NCBI RefSeq assembly: GCF_900110755.1
Contig: NZ_FOFF01000030.1
Span: forward strand, 1 to 61,046
Source of the DNA: Streptomyces sp. yr375
GTDB taxonomy: Bacteria > Actinomycetota > Actinomycetes > Streptomycetales > Streptomycetaceae
Reading direction: 5' to 3'
DNA: 61,046 nucleotides
Below, piece by piece: positions 42,013-52,880 of the stretch. The position numbers were made by a program, and so were the translations under genes. Positions within the stretch are counted from its first letter, which is position 1. Each line of letters starts with the position of its first letter. The notes under the pieces were generated by a model, which worked only from the letters and a program-made list of their open reading frames with translations, made no database searches and was not told where the DNA came from.

Positions 42013-43226
42013 CCGCGACCTTCCCGGACCTCTACATGCCCCCGCGCCTCCTCGCCCCGGGCACCACCCCCGCCGACCTCACCACCCACCACCAGCGCTA
42101 CGGCCCCCTCGCCCACGGCGACCCCGAGGACCTGCTCCGCACGGTCGCCGAGTCCGGCCTCACCGGGCGCGGCGGCGCGGGCTTCCCGACGTACCGCAAG
42201 CTCGTGTCCGTCGCCGAGGCCGGCCGGCGCACCGGCCGCGCGCCCGTGGTCGTGGCCAACGGCGCCGAGGGCGAACCGGCCAGCCGCAAGGACAAGACCC
42301 TGCTGCGCCTGTCGCCCCACCTCGTCCTGGACGGACTCCAGTCGGCGGCCCGCATGGTCGGCGCGGGCGAGGCCTACCTCGCCGTGGAGGACGGCGCGAC
42401 CTGGCTGGAGTCCGCCCTCGCCCAGCGCACCGACGACCCGCTGCCCGTCAAGGTCGTCCGCCTGCCCAAGTCGTTCCTCTCCGGCCAGGCCTCGGCCCTC
42501 GCCCAGTACCTCTCCGGCGGCGCGGCCCTGCCCACCGACCCGAGCCCGCCGGTCCGCGAACGCGGAGTGCACCGGGCCCCGACCCTCGTACAGAACGTCG
42601 AGACCCTGGCCCACCTCGCGCTGATCGCCCGCTACGACGCCGACTGGTTCCGCACGGCCGGCACCCCGACCCAGCCCGGCAGCGTCCTGTGCACGGTCCA
42701 CGTGCCGGGCCGCGAACCCCGGGTCGTGGAGGCCCCCTACGGCATGCCCCTAGGCCGGCTGCTGCCCCTGGAGGGCACCCGCGCGGTCCTCGTCGGCGGC
42801 TACCACGGCACCTGGATCCCGACCCCGGAGGCTGCCCAACTCGCCCTGGACACCAGCTACTTGGGCGCGGGAGTCCTGGCCGCACTCCCGGCGGACCGCT
42901 GCGGCGTCACGGAGACGTCCCGCATCCTCCGCTACCTCGCCCTCCAGTCGGCCGGCCAGTGCGGCCCCTGCCTCAACGGCCTGCCCCGCATCGCCACCGC
43001 CTTCCGCACCCTCGCCACCCCCGGCCCCCAGGGGACCACCCGCACGGACCTCGCCCGCTGGTCGGGCCTGGTCGAGGGCCGAGGCGCCTGCCACCACCCC
43101 GACGGCACGATCCGCCTGGTCCGCAGCGCCCTGACCACCTTCGCCACCGAAATAGACACCCACGCCCACGGCCACTGCACGGCGACCGACCCCACACCCC
43201 TACTGCCGATCCCCCAGGAGGCCTGA
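42009..43226 (+). CDS. NuoF/RnfC-like flavoprotein with partial Fe-S site
   Basis: The 405-residue protein matches the 51-kDa NADH dehydrogenase subunit. It has the FMN motif GLTGRGGAGFPT at 50-61, a NGAEGEPASRKDK segment (between NuoF NADExEPGT and RnfC NGAE patterns), an SLBB-like middle domain and a C-terminal Fe-S region. The NuoF CxxCxxC motif is altered to Cys318-GP-Cys321-LNG, with one later cysteine near 361, so the usual cluster lacks a ligand. The GTG start overlaps the previous stop. No NuoE or NuoG is present. It probably takes electrons from NAD(P)H or passes them to the ferredoxin encoded next. Confidence 0.87.
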   Translation: MTATFPDLYMPPRLLAPGTTPADLTTHHQRYGPLAHGDPEDLLRTVAESGLTGRGGAGFPTYRKLVSVAEAGRRTGRAPVVVANGAEGEPASRKDKTLLRLSPHLVLDGLQSAARMVGAGEAYLAVEDGATWLESALAQRTDDPLPVKVVRLPKSFLSGQASALAQYLSGGAALPTDPSPPVRERGVHRAPTLVQNVETLAHLALIARYDADWFRTAGTPTQPGSVLCTVHVPGREPRVVEAPYGMPLGRLLPLEGTRAVLVGGYHGTWIPTPEAAQLALDTSYLGAGVLAALPADRCGVTETSRILRYLALQSAGQCGPCLNGLPRIATAFRTLATPGPQGTTRTDLARWSGLVEGRGACHHPDGTIRLVRSALTTFATEIDTHAHGHCTATDPTPLLPIPQEA

Positions 43227-43227
43227 A

Positions 43228-43443
43228 ATGAACCAGCCCACGAAAATAACCATCAACTGGACGTCCTGCCAGTCCCACGGCCTCTGCGCAGAGCTCCTCC
43301 CCGACCACATCACCCTGGACGAGTGGGGCTACCCCCTACTGGACAACACCCCCATCCCACCCAGCACGACTAAACGAGCCCGCAGAGCAGCGTCCAATTG
43401 CCCAACCCTGGCCTTGAAACTAACGCCAAGTGCAGCCCCTTAG
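43228..43443 (+). CDS. Single-cluster ferredoxin
   Basis: The 71-residue ferredoxin has Cys14-x2-His17-x2-Cys20 (SCQSHGLC) and Cys58-Pro (NCPT). This three-cysteine pattern of [3Fe-4S] or modified [4Fe-4S] ferredoxins in Streptomyces often serves cytochromes P450. No P450 gene is nearby, and it closes the redox operon one base after the NuoF-like gene, so its partner is probably that protein. The final codons and stop (SAAP then TAG) fall inside a dispersed intergenic repeat, suggesting the natural C-terminus was altered by the repeat. Confidence 0.9.
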   Translation: MNQPTKITINWTSCQSHGLCAELLPDHITLDEWGYPLLDNTPIPPSTTKRARRAASNCPTLALKLTPSAAP

Positions 43444-43490
43444 GGGCGCGGGGAACGGCGCGACCAGCCCCGACGCACCCGCAGAAAAAA
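43431..43490. repeat. Dispersed Streptomyces intergenic repeat with terminator hairpin
   Basis: The segment begins CAGCCCCTTAGGGGCGCGGG and continues with GAACGGCGCGACCAGCCCCG and ACGCACCCGCAG. I recall near-identical copies between many Streptomyces genes. GCCCC-TTA-GGGGC forms a compact hairpin that could end transcription of the redox operon. It lies between convergent genes and supplies the ferredoxin stop codon. Confidence 0.7.
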
Positions 43491-43498
43491 CACAACCC

Positions 43499-44404
43499 TT
43501 AAAGCCACCCAGCAAATTCCAGCAACAACTCAGCATCCCGAGCCCGCCCCACGCGCAGTGCCCGCACCCCAGACTCCACAGCCCGAAACAACGACCACCC
43601 CCGCACCCGCTCCGCATCCAACTCCAACGACTCAGCCAACTTCCGCACCCGCCGCCGAGTAATAGCCGCCCCCGAGGGCGAGGCAATCAAATCCTCCACC
43701 CGATCCCGCACCAACCGAGCCAGATCGAACGCACACTCACCCACCACCGGATCCGGCCCCACCGCCAGCCACGGCGCCCGCTCACCCGCCAACACCTTGC
43801 TCTGCCGAAACGTCCCATGCAGCAACCGCACCTCGGACACCGCACCCACCAACTCCTCCCGGGCACCCAGAGCAGCGTCCACCAGCGCGGACACCCCGGA
43901 GACGGCCGAGCCGACGGCAGTCGACCGCATCGCCTCCGCCTGCCGCCCCGTCCGCTCCGCCACCGTCTCGAAGACCTGCCCGGCCGGCGGCTCCACCCAC
44001 AGCCGCCGCAACGTCCCCGCCGCCTCCAGCAGCGCCTTCGCCTCCGCCAGCGACCGCACCGACACATCGGGATGCAGCCGCTCCAGCAGCAGCACCCCGG
44101 CCGTCTCCGGCCCCTCCAGAAGCTGTACGGCGCCCAGGCCGCCCCAATGCGCCAGCGCCGCCCGCTCGGCCTCGGGCCGGGACCGGGGCGGGGCCAGCTT
44201 CAGCACGGCCGGTGTCCCGTCCGCGCGCCGCACCAGCACGACCATGCTGCTGCGCCCGCCCGGCACCTGCACCCGGTCGACGGTCAACTCGCGTAGATCC
44301 ACGGCCTGTCGGGCCGCCTCCGGCAGCTTCTCCAACCAGCCGTCACCATCCGGTGCCGTCTCACCGAGAGCCCTGACCAGACGCTGCGGCGGTTCGAAAG
44401 CCAT
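43499..44404 (-). CDS. Aminoglycoside/hydroxyurea kinase-like protein, degenerate active site
   Basis: The 301-residue protein has the fold signature of the APH(6)/hydroxyurea phosphotransferase family, with VLLLERLHPDVSV, LLHGTFRQSKVLAG at about 194-207 and WLAVGPDPVVGECAFDLARLV. In active members the catalytic loop reads HGDxHxxN and the metal site IDPKP. Here the Asp is Thr (HGT), the Asn region reads QSK and the metal-site Asp is Gly (VGPDP), so phosphotransfer is doubtful. ATG 44404 begins MAFEPPQRLV; ribosome-binding spacing is loose. It converges with the redox operon. A binding or regulatory role is possible. Confidence 0.82.
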   Translation of the reverse strand: MAFEPPQRLVRALGETAPDGDGWLEKLPEAARQAVDLRELTVDRVQVPGGRSSMVVLVRRADGTPAVLKLAPPRSRPEAERAALAHWGGLGAVQLLEGPETAGVLLLERLHPDVSVRSLAEAKALLEAAGTLRRLWVEPPAGQVFETVAERTGRQAEAMRSTAVGSAVSGVSALVDAALGAREELVGAVSEVRLLHGTFRQSKVLAGERAPWLAVGPDPVVGECAFDLARLVRDRVEDLIASPSGAAITRRRVRKLAESLELDAERVRGWSLFRAVESGVRALRVGRARDAELLLEFAGWL

Positions 44405-44432
44405 ACGCGAGCCGTTCCCTTCCTTCTCCCGG

Positions 44433-44927
44433 TCAAGCGGTCGGTGTACCCGAAACTTCGGCCCCTGCTGCCGCCCCGGCCGAGGCCGGATCCTCACCGG
44501 TCCGCTCCGCGAGACCAGGGAAGGGTACGCTGCCGCCGCGCCAGCGCACCGCGCGGACCGCCGCCTCCCGCAGCGCCGCCGCGGCATCCTTGCGGCGGGT
44601 GTGCGCCGAGGCCCGCACCAGGTCGGAGTAGACGCCGGCCACCCGCTCCTCCAGCTCGGCGGCGAGCCGGACCGCCGCCGCGGCGTCCGGCACCGCGAAC
44701 GGCAGCGCGTACCCGGCGCTCGCGGCGACCGGCTCCGCGCCCAGCCCCCGCACCTCACGCGCCAGCGCGTCCCGGCGCGCACGGTGCGCGGTGTACGCGG
44801 CCAGTGCCTCGGTGCGCCGGTCCGCGGAGAGCCGCCCGCCGACGACGCCGTACCCGTACACCGCGGCATGTTCGGCGGCCAGCGCCGCCTGGAGCGCCGT
44901 CAGCTCCGCGCTCGTCGCCTCACTCAT
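44433..44927 (-). CDS. Ferritin-like DUF4439 protein
   Basis: The 164-residue, nearly all-helical, Ala-rich protein has the DUF4439 ferritin-like pattern: ALAAEHAAVYGYGVVGGRLS early, and ELEERVAGVYSDLVRAS in a later helix, which could supply metal-ligand Glu and His residues. No signal peptide is visible. Its start overlaps the stop of the upstream Tat lipoprotein by four bases, so both are made together. Metal binding and function are unproven. Confidence 0.82.
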   Translation of the reverse strand: MSEATSAELTALQAALAAEHAAVYGYGVVGGRLSADRRTEALAAYTAHRARRDALAREVRGLGAEPVAASAGYALPFAVPDAAAAVRLAAELEERVAGVYSDLVRASAHTRRKDAAAALREAAVRAVRWRGGSVPFPGLAERTGEDPASAGAAAGAEVSGTPTA

Positions 44928-45493
44928 CGGGCACCCTCCGTCAGCAGATAGGCGTGCGCCGCGCCGGCCGCCGCCACCGAGGCCAGCAACCGGGCCAACT
45001 CACCGGGGACGTCCAGCAGTTGAGCGGCCCGGCGATCGGCGAGCGCCCGCTCGGCGGCGGCCAGCCCGGAGAGGGCCTCCTGCTCGGTCACGGGCGCGAC
45101 GGGCACCACAGCCGCCGGCGCCGAACCGGACGCGGTGGGGGAGGCGGGGGAGGTGCTGGGGGAAGGGGCGGGCGTCGCGGGCGCTCTGCGTACGCCGCCG
45201 AACGCCTCCACGTGCCCTGCGACCTCCGCCCGCAGCGGTGCCAGCCGCACCGCCAGCGCGGGATGGCCGGCGAGGACGGCGTCGTACCGCGCCACCAGCC
45301 CGTTGCTCTCCTGGGCCGCACGCGCGCGTGCCCGCTCGGCGACCGACGGGTCGCCGCTCGTGCCGCCGCCGTCCTCCTCGCGCCGCGCGGCGCCGGACGA
45401 GCAGCCCACGAGCAGCGCGGCCCCCGCGGCCGACGCGAGCAGGGATCTTCTGCGCGGTCCGGACGGGGTGCGCGAGGGGAGGGGCAACGGCAC
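44924..45493 (-). CDS. Tat-type lipoprotein
   Basis: The 189-residue protein has a signal RRRSLLASAAGAALLVGC with twin arginine and lipobox (residues 14-31), so the mature chain begins at Cys31 and is membrane-anchored outside. A helical region (ARYDAVLAGHPALAVRLAPLRAEVAGHVEAFGG), a Pro/Ser/Thr/Ala linker and a second helical part follow. The HPALAVRLAPLRAEVAGHVEAF helix and the C-terminal GAAHAYLL hint at a ferritin-like relative of its coupled neighbour. Divergent from rimP. Function unknown. Confidence 0.83.
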   Translation of the reverse strand: MPLPLPSRTPSGPRRRSLLASAAGAALLVGCSSGAARREEDGGGTSGDPSVAERARARAAQESNGLVARYDAVLAGHPALAVRLAPLRAEVAGHVEAFGGVRRAPATPAPSPSTSPASPTASGSAPAAVVPVAPVTEQEALSGLAAAERALADRRAAQLLDVPGELARLLASVAAAGAAHAYLLTEGAR

Positions 45494-45720
45494 GGCGGAC
45501 GTCCTCGGGGAACTCGTACGAAAGAAACACCAAGAAGGGCGGCAGGCCCGTGATCACCGTACCCGCGCACCCGGCCGCGATCACTCAGCGGCACCGTTTC
45601 GCCGTGCGCCCGGCCACCCTCCGTGCACAGGTGGACGGCAACACACCCTGCGACCGGATACCCTTTGACCAGAGACGCGATCCACACCACAACAGCACAC
45701 GCGGCCGAGGAGTCACCCGG
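45494..45720. other. Divergent gap between the lipoprotein and rimP
   Basis: The 227-bp gap should hold promoters for both directions. Before rimP, GGATACCCTTTGACCAGAGA precedes the ribosome-binding GAGGAGTCACCCGG. No strong palindrome is evident. Confidence 0.4.
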
Positions 45721-46257
45721 ATGAGCACCACCCAGAGCGAGAGGCTGCGAGAGCTCCTGGAACCGCTCGTCGCCTCCGAGGGACTGGACCTCGAAGAAAT
45801 CACCGTGGACTCCGTCGGACGCAAGCGGGTGCTGAGCGTCGTCGTCGACTCCGACACCGGAGCGGATCTGGACCAGATCGCCGATGTGAGCCGCGCGCTC
45901 TCGGCGAAGCTCGACGAGACGGACGCGATGGGCGAGGGCGAGTACACCCTCGAGGTCGGCACCCCCGGCGCGGAGCGCGCCCTCACCGAACACCGGCACT
46001 ACGTGCGCGCCGTCGACCGCCTGGTCAGGTTCCAGCTCACCGACGGCGGCGACGAACTGGTCGCCCGCATCCTCGAAGTCGACGACGAGGGCCTCGATCT
46101 GGAGGTACCCGGCGTGAAGGGCCGCAAGGCCACCGCCCGCCGACTCGCCTTCGGCGACATCGACAAGGCGCGCGTACAGGTCGAGTTCAACCGCAAAGAC
46201 AAGAACGACAAGAACGACAAGCACGACGAGAACGACGAGAAGGAAGAGGAGGCGTAG
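45721..46257 (+). CDS. rimP: Ribosome maturation factor RimP
   Basis: The 178-residue protein assists 30S subunit maturation. The N-terminal domain (RLRELLEPLVASEGLDLEEI, then SVVVDSDTGADLDQIADVSRALSAKLDE) and EVGTPGAERALTEHRHY motif are typical. The last 20 residues are an unusual charged tail of Asn-Asp-Lys repeats ending EKEEEA. ATG 45721 follows GAGGAGTCACCCGG. It is the first gene of the conserved rimP-nusA-ylxR-infB operon and is two bases from nusA. Confidence 0.95.
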   Translation: MSTTQSERLRELLEPLVASEGLDLEEITVDSVGRKRVLSVVVDSDTGADLDQIADVSRALSAKLDETDAMGEGEYTLEVGTPGAERALTEHRHYVRAVDRLVRFQLTDGGDELVARILEVDDEGLDLEVPGVKGRKATARRLAFGDIDKARVQVEFNRKDKNDKNDKHDENDEKEEEA

Positions 46258-46259
46258 CC

Positions 46260-47258
46260 GTGGACATCGACATGAGTGCCCTGCGGGGCTTGGTGCGGGA
46301 GAAGGAGATCTCCTTCGACCTGCTGGTCGAGGCGATCGAGTCGGCCCTCCTCATCGCCTACCACCGCACCGAGGGAAGCCGCCGTCACGCGCGCGTGGAG
46401 CTCAACCGGGAGACCGGTCATGTGACCGTGTGGGCGAAGGAGGACCCCGACGACATCGAGGAGGGGCAGGAGCCCCGCACGTTCGACGACACCCCGTCCG
46501 ACTTCGGCCGGATCGCCGCCACCACCGCCAAGCAGGTCATCCTGCAGCGCCTGCGCGACGCCGAGGACGACGCGACGCTCGGCGAGTACGCCGGCCGTGA
46601 GGGCGACATCGTCACCGGCGTGGTCCAGCAGGGCCGCGACCCGAAGAACGTGCTCGTGGACATCGGCAAGCTGGAGGCCATCCTGCCGGTGCAGGAGCAG
46701 GTCCCCGGCGAGACGTACTCGCACGGCCTGCGCCTGCGGTCGTACGTCGTCCGGGTGGCGAAGGGTGTGCGCGGCCCGTCCGTGACGCTCTCGCGCACCC
46801 ACCCCAACCTGGTGAAGAAGCTCTTCGCCCTGGAGGTGCCGGAGATCGCCGACGGTTCCGTCGAGATCTCCGCCATCGCCCGCGAGGCCGGCCACCGCAC
46901 GAAGATCGCCGTCAGGTCCACCCGTTCGGGTCTGAACGCCAAGGGCGCCTGCATCGGCCCCATGGGCGGCCGGGTGCGCAACGTGATGGGTGAGCTGAAC
47001 GGCGAGAAGATCGACATCGTCGACTGGTCGGACGACCCGGCCGAGATGGTGGCCAACGCGCTGTCCCCGGCCCGGGTCTCCAAGGTCGAGGTGGTGGACT
47101 TCCAGGCCCGCTCCGCGCGCGTGACGGTGCCGGACTACCAACTCTCCCTGGCGATCGGCAAGGAAGGCCAGAACGCCCGGCTCGCCGCCCGCCTGACCGG
47201 CTGGCGGATCGACATCCGTCCCGACACCGAGCAGCCCGCCGAACAGCCTGCCGAATAA
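46260..47258 (+). CDS. nusA: Transcription termination/antitermination factor NusA
   Basis: The 332-residue protein modulates RNA polymerase pausing and termination. The N-terminal polymerase-binding domain (DLLVEAIESALLIAYHR), the S1 domain (GREGDIVTGVVQQGRDPKNVLVDIGK) and two KH domains (KGACIGPMGGRVRNVMGELNGEKIDIV and AIGKEGQNARLAARLTGWRIDI) are seen. The C-terminal acidic repeats of E. coli NusA are absent, as usual in actinobacteria. The GTG start at 46260 is used; ATG 46272 is an alternative. Confidence 0.96.
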   Translation: MDIDMSALRGLVREKEISFDLLVEAIESALLIAYHRTEGSRRHARVELNRETGHVTVWAKEDPDDIEEGQEPRTFDDTPSDFGRIAATTAKQVILQRLRDAEDDATLGEYAGREGDIVTGVVQQGRDPKNVLVDIGKLEAILPVQEQVPGETYSHGLRLRSYVVRVAKGVRGPSVTLSRTHPNLVKKLFALEVPEIADGSVEISAIAREAGHRTKIAVRSTRSGLNAKGACIGPMGGRVRNVMGELNGEKIDIVDWSDDPAEMVANALSPARVSKVEVVDFQARSARVTVPDYQLSLAIGKEGQNARLAARLTGWRIDIRPDTEQPAEQPAE

Positions 47259-47383
47259 CGGGGGACGGACAGCGGGGAACGGATCTCGGCCTGCGGAGGC
47301 CCAGATCACGACAGATGTAACGCGGCACCTGTACGAATCCTGGCCCAAAGGGGTGAGGACGCCGCGGGGAGGTAGACTTAACA

Positions 47384-47680
47384 GTGTCTGGCCGGACGCA
47401 CGCCGGAGCATGCCCTGAACGCACCTGTGTGGGGTGCCGGGAGCGAGCGGCCAAGACGGAGCTGCTGCGCATCGTGGCGATCAAGGACGCATGCGTCCCC
47501 GATCCTCGCGGTACGCTGCCCGGCCGGGGTGCGTATCTGCATCCCGCCCCGGTCTGTCTCGACCAGGCGGTCCGCCGCCGGGCGTTCACGAGGGCGCTGC
47601 GTGCCCCAGGAGCGCTCGACACAAAGGCGTTGCGCCAATACGTCGAGCAGACGAACGTTGCCGAGCAGGCAACACAGTAA
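47384..47680 (+). CDS. ylxR: YlxR family RNA-binding protein
   Basis: The 98-residue DUF448 protein has the family signature ERTCVGCRERAAKTELLRIV and the PDPRGTLPGRGAYLHP segment. YlxR proteins are small RNA-binding or nucleoid-associated factors encoded between nusA and infB. The GTG start at 47384 follows GGGAGGTAGACTTAACA. The 125-bp gap after nusA could also hold a promoter. Confidence 0.92.
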   Translation: MSGRTHAGACPERTCVGCRERAAKTELLRIVAIKDACVPDPRGTLPGRGAYLHPAPVCLDQAVRRRAFTRALRAPGALDTKALRQYVEQTNVAEQATQ

Positions 47681-47827
47681 GAAGGCGTCGTACGGAACCT
47701 CCGTGCGGCTCTGGTACCCCGCGAGTTGGAAGTAGGTCGAGATTGCGATGAGCACTCGATGAGCACGCGATGAGTACGCCCATGAAGTAGCGACGGTCCG
47801 GACGCACCCGGACCTAAAAGGAGCGAA

Positions 47828-50974
<3,147 letters not shown>

Positions 50975-50986
50975 GGCCGCTGGCCG

Positions 50987-51023
50987 GCGCCGGCCGACGG
51001 GACATGTTCCCGTCGGCCGGCGC
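50987..51023 (+). terminator. 15-bp hairpin after infB
   Basis: GCGCCGGCCGACGGG at 50987-51001 pairs perfectly with CCCGTCGGCCGGCGC at 51009-51023 around a 7-nt loop, 12 bp after the infB stop. It could end or attenuate the operon before the DUF503, rbfA and truB genes. Confidence 0.75.
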
Positions 51024-51154
51024 GCCGGTGTCGGTCGGCCCGGCCGGGCGAAAACCCCGTCGAGCCGCCGCCCGGATCGATGTACCGTTCTTGATGTCCC
51101 TGCCCCATGGCGGCAGGGCCATCGATCCCGTACCGGCGGGTGAACCGGTTACAC

Positions 51155-51448
51155 ATGTACGTGGGGACTCTGTCCTTCGACCTCCTCCTCGGCGACATAC
51201 ATTCGCTGAAGGAGAAGCGCTCCGTCGTCCGTCCGATCATCGCCGAGCTCCAGCGCAAGTACGCGGTGAGCGCGGCCGAGGTGGACAACCAGGACCTCCA
51301 TCGCAGGGCCGTGATCGGCCTCGCCGTGGTCTCCGGGGACGCGGAGCACCTGACCGATGTGCTGGACCGGTGTGAACGGCTGGTCGCCGCCCGCCCCGAG
51401 GTGGAGCTGCTGTCGGTCAGACGCCGCTTCCACGGCGAAGACGACTGA
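51155..51448 (+). CDS. DUF503 family protein
   Basis: The 97-residue protein (YlxP-like) begins MYVGTLSFDLLLGDIHSLKEKRSVVRPIIAELQRKY and ends LDRCERLVAARPEVELLSVRRRF, matching DUF503. Such proteins are encoded next to rbfA in many bacteria and have been linked to ribosome assembly. ATG 51155 was chosen from family length; an upstream GTG at 51107 would add 16 unusual residues. Confidence 0.9.
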   Translation: MYVGTLSFDLLLGDIHSLKEKRSVVRPIIAELQRKYAVSAAEVDNQDLHRRAVIGLAVVSGDAEHLTDVLDRCERLVAARPEVELLSVRRRFHGEDD

Positions 51449-51492
51449 CCGACCAGAGAACGCAAGAAAAAGAAAGAACGGGAGACGGACCA

Positions 51493-51942
51493 GTGGCCGA
51501 CAACGCGCGCGCCAAGAGGCTGGCGGACCTCATCCAACAGGTGGTGGCCCAGAAGCTGCAGCGCGGGATCAAGGACCCGCGGCTCGGCTCCCACGTCACC
51601 ATCACGGACACCCGCGTCACGGGTGACCTCAGGGAAGCGACCGTCTTCTACACCGTGTACGGGGACGACGAGGAGCGGGCGGCCGCGGCCGCCGGCCTGG
51701 AGAGCGCCAAGGGCATCCTGCGCTCCGAGGTCGGCCGCGCGGCGGGCGTGAAGTTCACGCCCACCCTCGCCTTCGTCGCCGACGCCCTGCCGGACAACGC
51801 CCGTACCATCGACGACCTCCTCGACAAGGCGCGCGCCGCCGACGAGAAGGTCCGCGAGGCGTCCGCGGGCGCCGGGTACGCGGCCGGCGCCGACCCGTAC
51901 AAGAAGCCCGGTGACGAGGACGAGACGGACGACTCCGCCTGA
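51493..51942 (+). CDS. rbfA: Ribosome-binding factor A
   Basis: The 149-residue KH-fold protein helps 16S rRNA processing and cold-adapted 30S maturation. Typical segments are RAKRLADLIQQVVAQKLQRGIKDPRLG, VTITDTRVTGDLREATVFYTV and RTIDDLLDKARAADE. The C-terminal 30 residues are an acidic extension. The GTG start follows GGGAGACGGACCA. Its stop shares a base with the truB start (TGATG). Confidence 0.95.
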   Translation: MADNARAKRLADLIQQVVAQKLQRGIKDPRLGSHVTITDTRVTGDLREATVFYTVYGDDEERAAAAAGLESAKGILRSEVGRAAGVKFTPTLAFVADALPDNARTIDDLLDKARAADEKVREASAGAGYAAGADPYKKPGDEDETDDSA

Positions 51943-52847
51943 TGAACGGCAAGCACACCCCGCCCGACGGCCTTGTCATCGTCGACAAGCCGTCGGGCTT
52001 CACCTCGCACGACGTCGTGGCCAAGATGCGGGGCATCGCCAAGACCCGCCGCGTCGGCCACGCCGGCACCCTCGACCCGATGGCGACGGGCGTCCTCGTC
52101 CTCGGCATCGAGAAGGCGACGAAACTCCTCGGGCACCTCGCGCTCACCGAGAAGGAGTACCTGGGCACGATCCGGCTCGGCCAGACGACCCTGACGGACG
52201 ACGCGGAGGGCGAGATCACGGAGCGTACGGACGCTTCGAAGGTCACCCGGGACGCGATCGACGCGGGCATCGCCAAGCTCAGCGGCCACATCATGCAGGT
52301 ACCGTCCAAGGTCAGCGCCATCAAGATCGACGGCGTCCGCTCCTACAAGCGGGCCCGGGACGGCGAGGACTTCGAGATCCCGGCCCGCCCGGTCACCATC
52401 TCCGCCTTCTCGGTGTACGACGTCCGCGACGCCGTCGCCGAGGACGGCACCCCGGTGCTCGACCTGGTCGTGTCCGTCGTCTGCTCCTCCGGCACCTACA
52501 TCCGCGCCCTCGCCCGCGACCTGGGCGCCGACCTCGGCGTCGGCGGCCACCTCACCGCCCTGCGCCGCACCCGCGTCGGCCCCTACAAGCTGGACTCGGC
52601 GAAGACGCTCGACCAGCTCCAGCAGGAGCTGACCGTGATGCCGATCGCCGACGCCGCAGCCGCCGCCTTCCCCCGCTGGAACGTGGACGCCAAACGGGCC
52701 CGGCTGCTCCTCAACGGCGTACGCCTGGAGATGCCCGACGAATACGCGGGCGTGGGCACCGTGGCCGTCTTCGACCCCGAGGGCCGCTTCCTGGCCCTGG
52801 TGGAGGAACAGAAGGGCAAGGCGAAGAGCCTGGCCGTGCTGGCCTGA
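51942..52847 (+). CDS. truB: tRNA pseudouridine(55) synthase
   Basis: The 301-residue enzyme makes pseudouridine 55 in the T-loop of tRNAs. The catalytic aspartate is Asp45 in GHAGTLDPMATGVL. VDKPSGFTSHDVV near the N-terminus and RALARDLGADLGVGGHLTALRRTRVG are characteristic. The C-terminal region (GVGTVAVFDPEGRFLALVEE) is a short PUA-like domain. Coupled to rbfA, it ends the translation operon; a strong hairpin follows. Confidence 0.95.
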   Translation: MNGKHTPPDGLVIVDKPSGFTSHDVVAKMRGIAKTRRVGHAGTLDPMATGVLVLGIEKATKLLGHLALTEKEYLGTIRLGQTTLTDDAEGEITERTDASKVTRDAIDAGIAKLSGHIMQVPSKVSAIKIDGVRSYKRARDGEDFEIPARPVTISAFSVYDVRDAVAEDGTPVLDLVVSVVCSSGTYIRALARDLGADLGVGGHLTALRRTRVGPYKLDSAKTLDQLQQELTVMPIADAAAAAFPRWNVDAKRARLLLNGVRLEMPDEYAGVGTVAVFDPEGRFLALVEEQKGKAKSLAVLA

Positions 52848-52880
52848 GCCTTTTCGCCAGGCTCGCTCGGCTCGCTCCGC

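Noticed and set aside
43228..43443. A cytochrome P450 electron-transfer system
   Set aside because: The ferredoxin type often serves P450s, but no P450 or ferredoxin reductase gene is nearby; the operon context points to the NuoF-like protein.
43499..44404. Annotation as an aminoglycoside resistance kinase
   Set aside because: The catalytic Asp, loop Asn and metal-site Asp are all replaced, so resistance activity is not supported.
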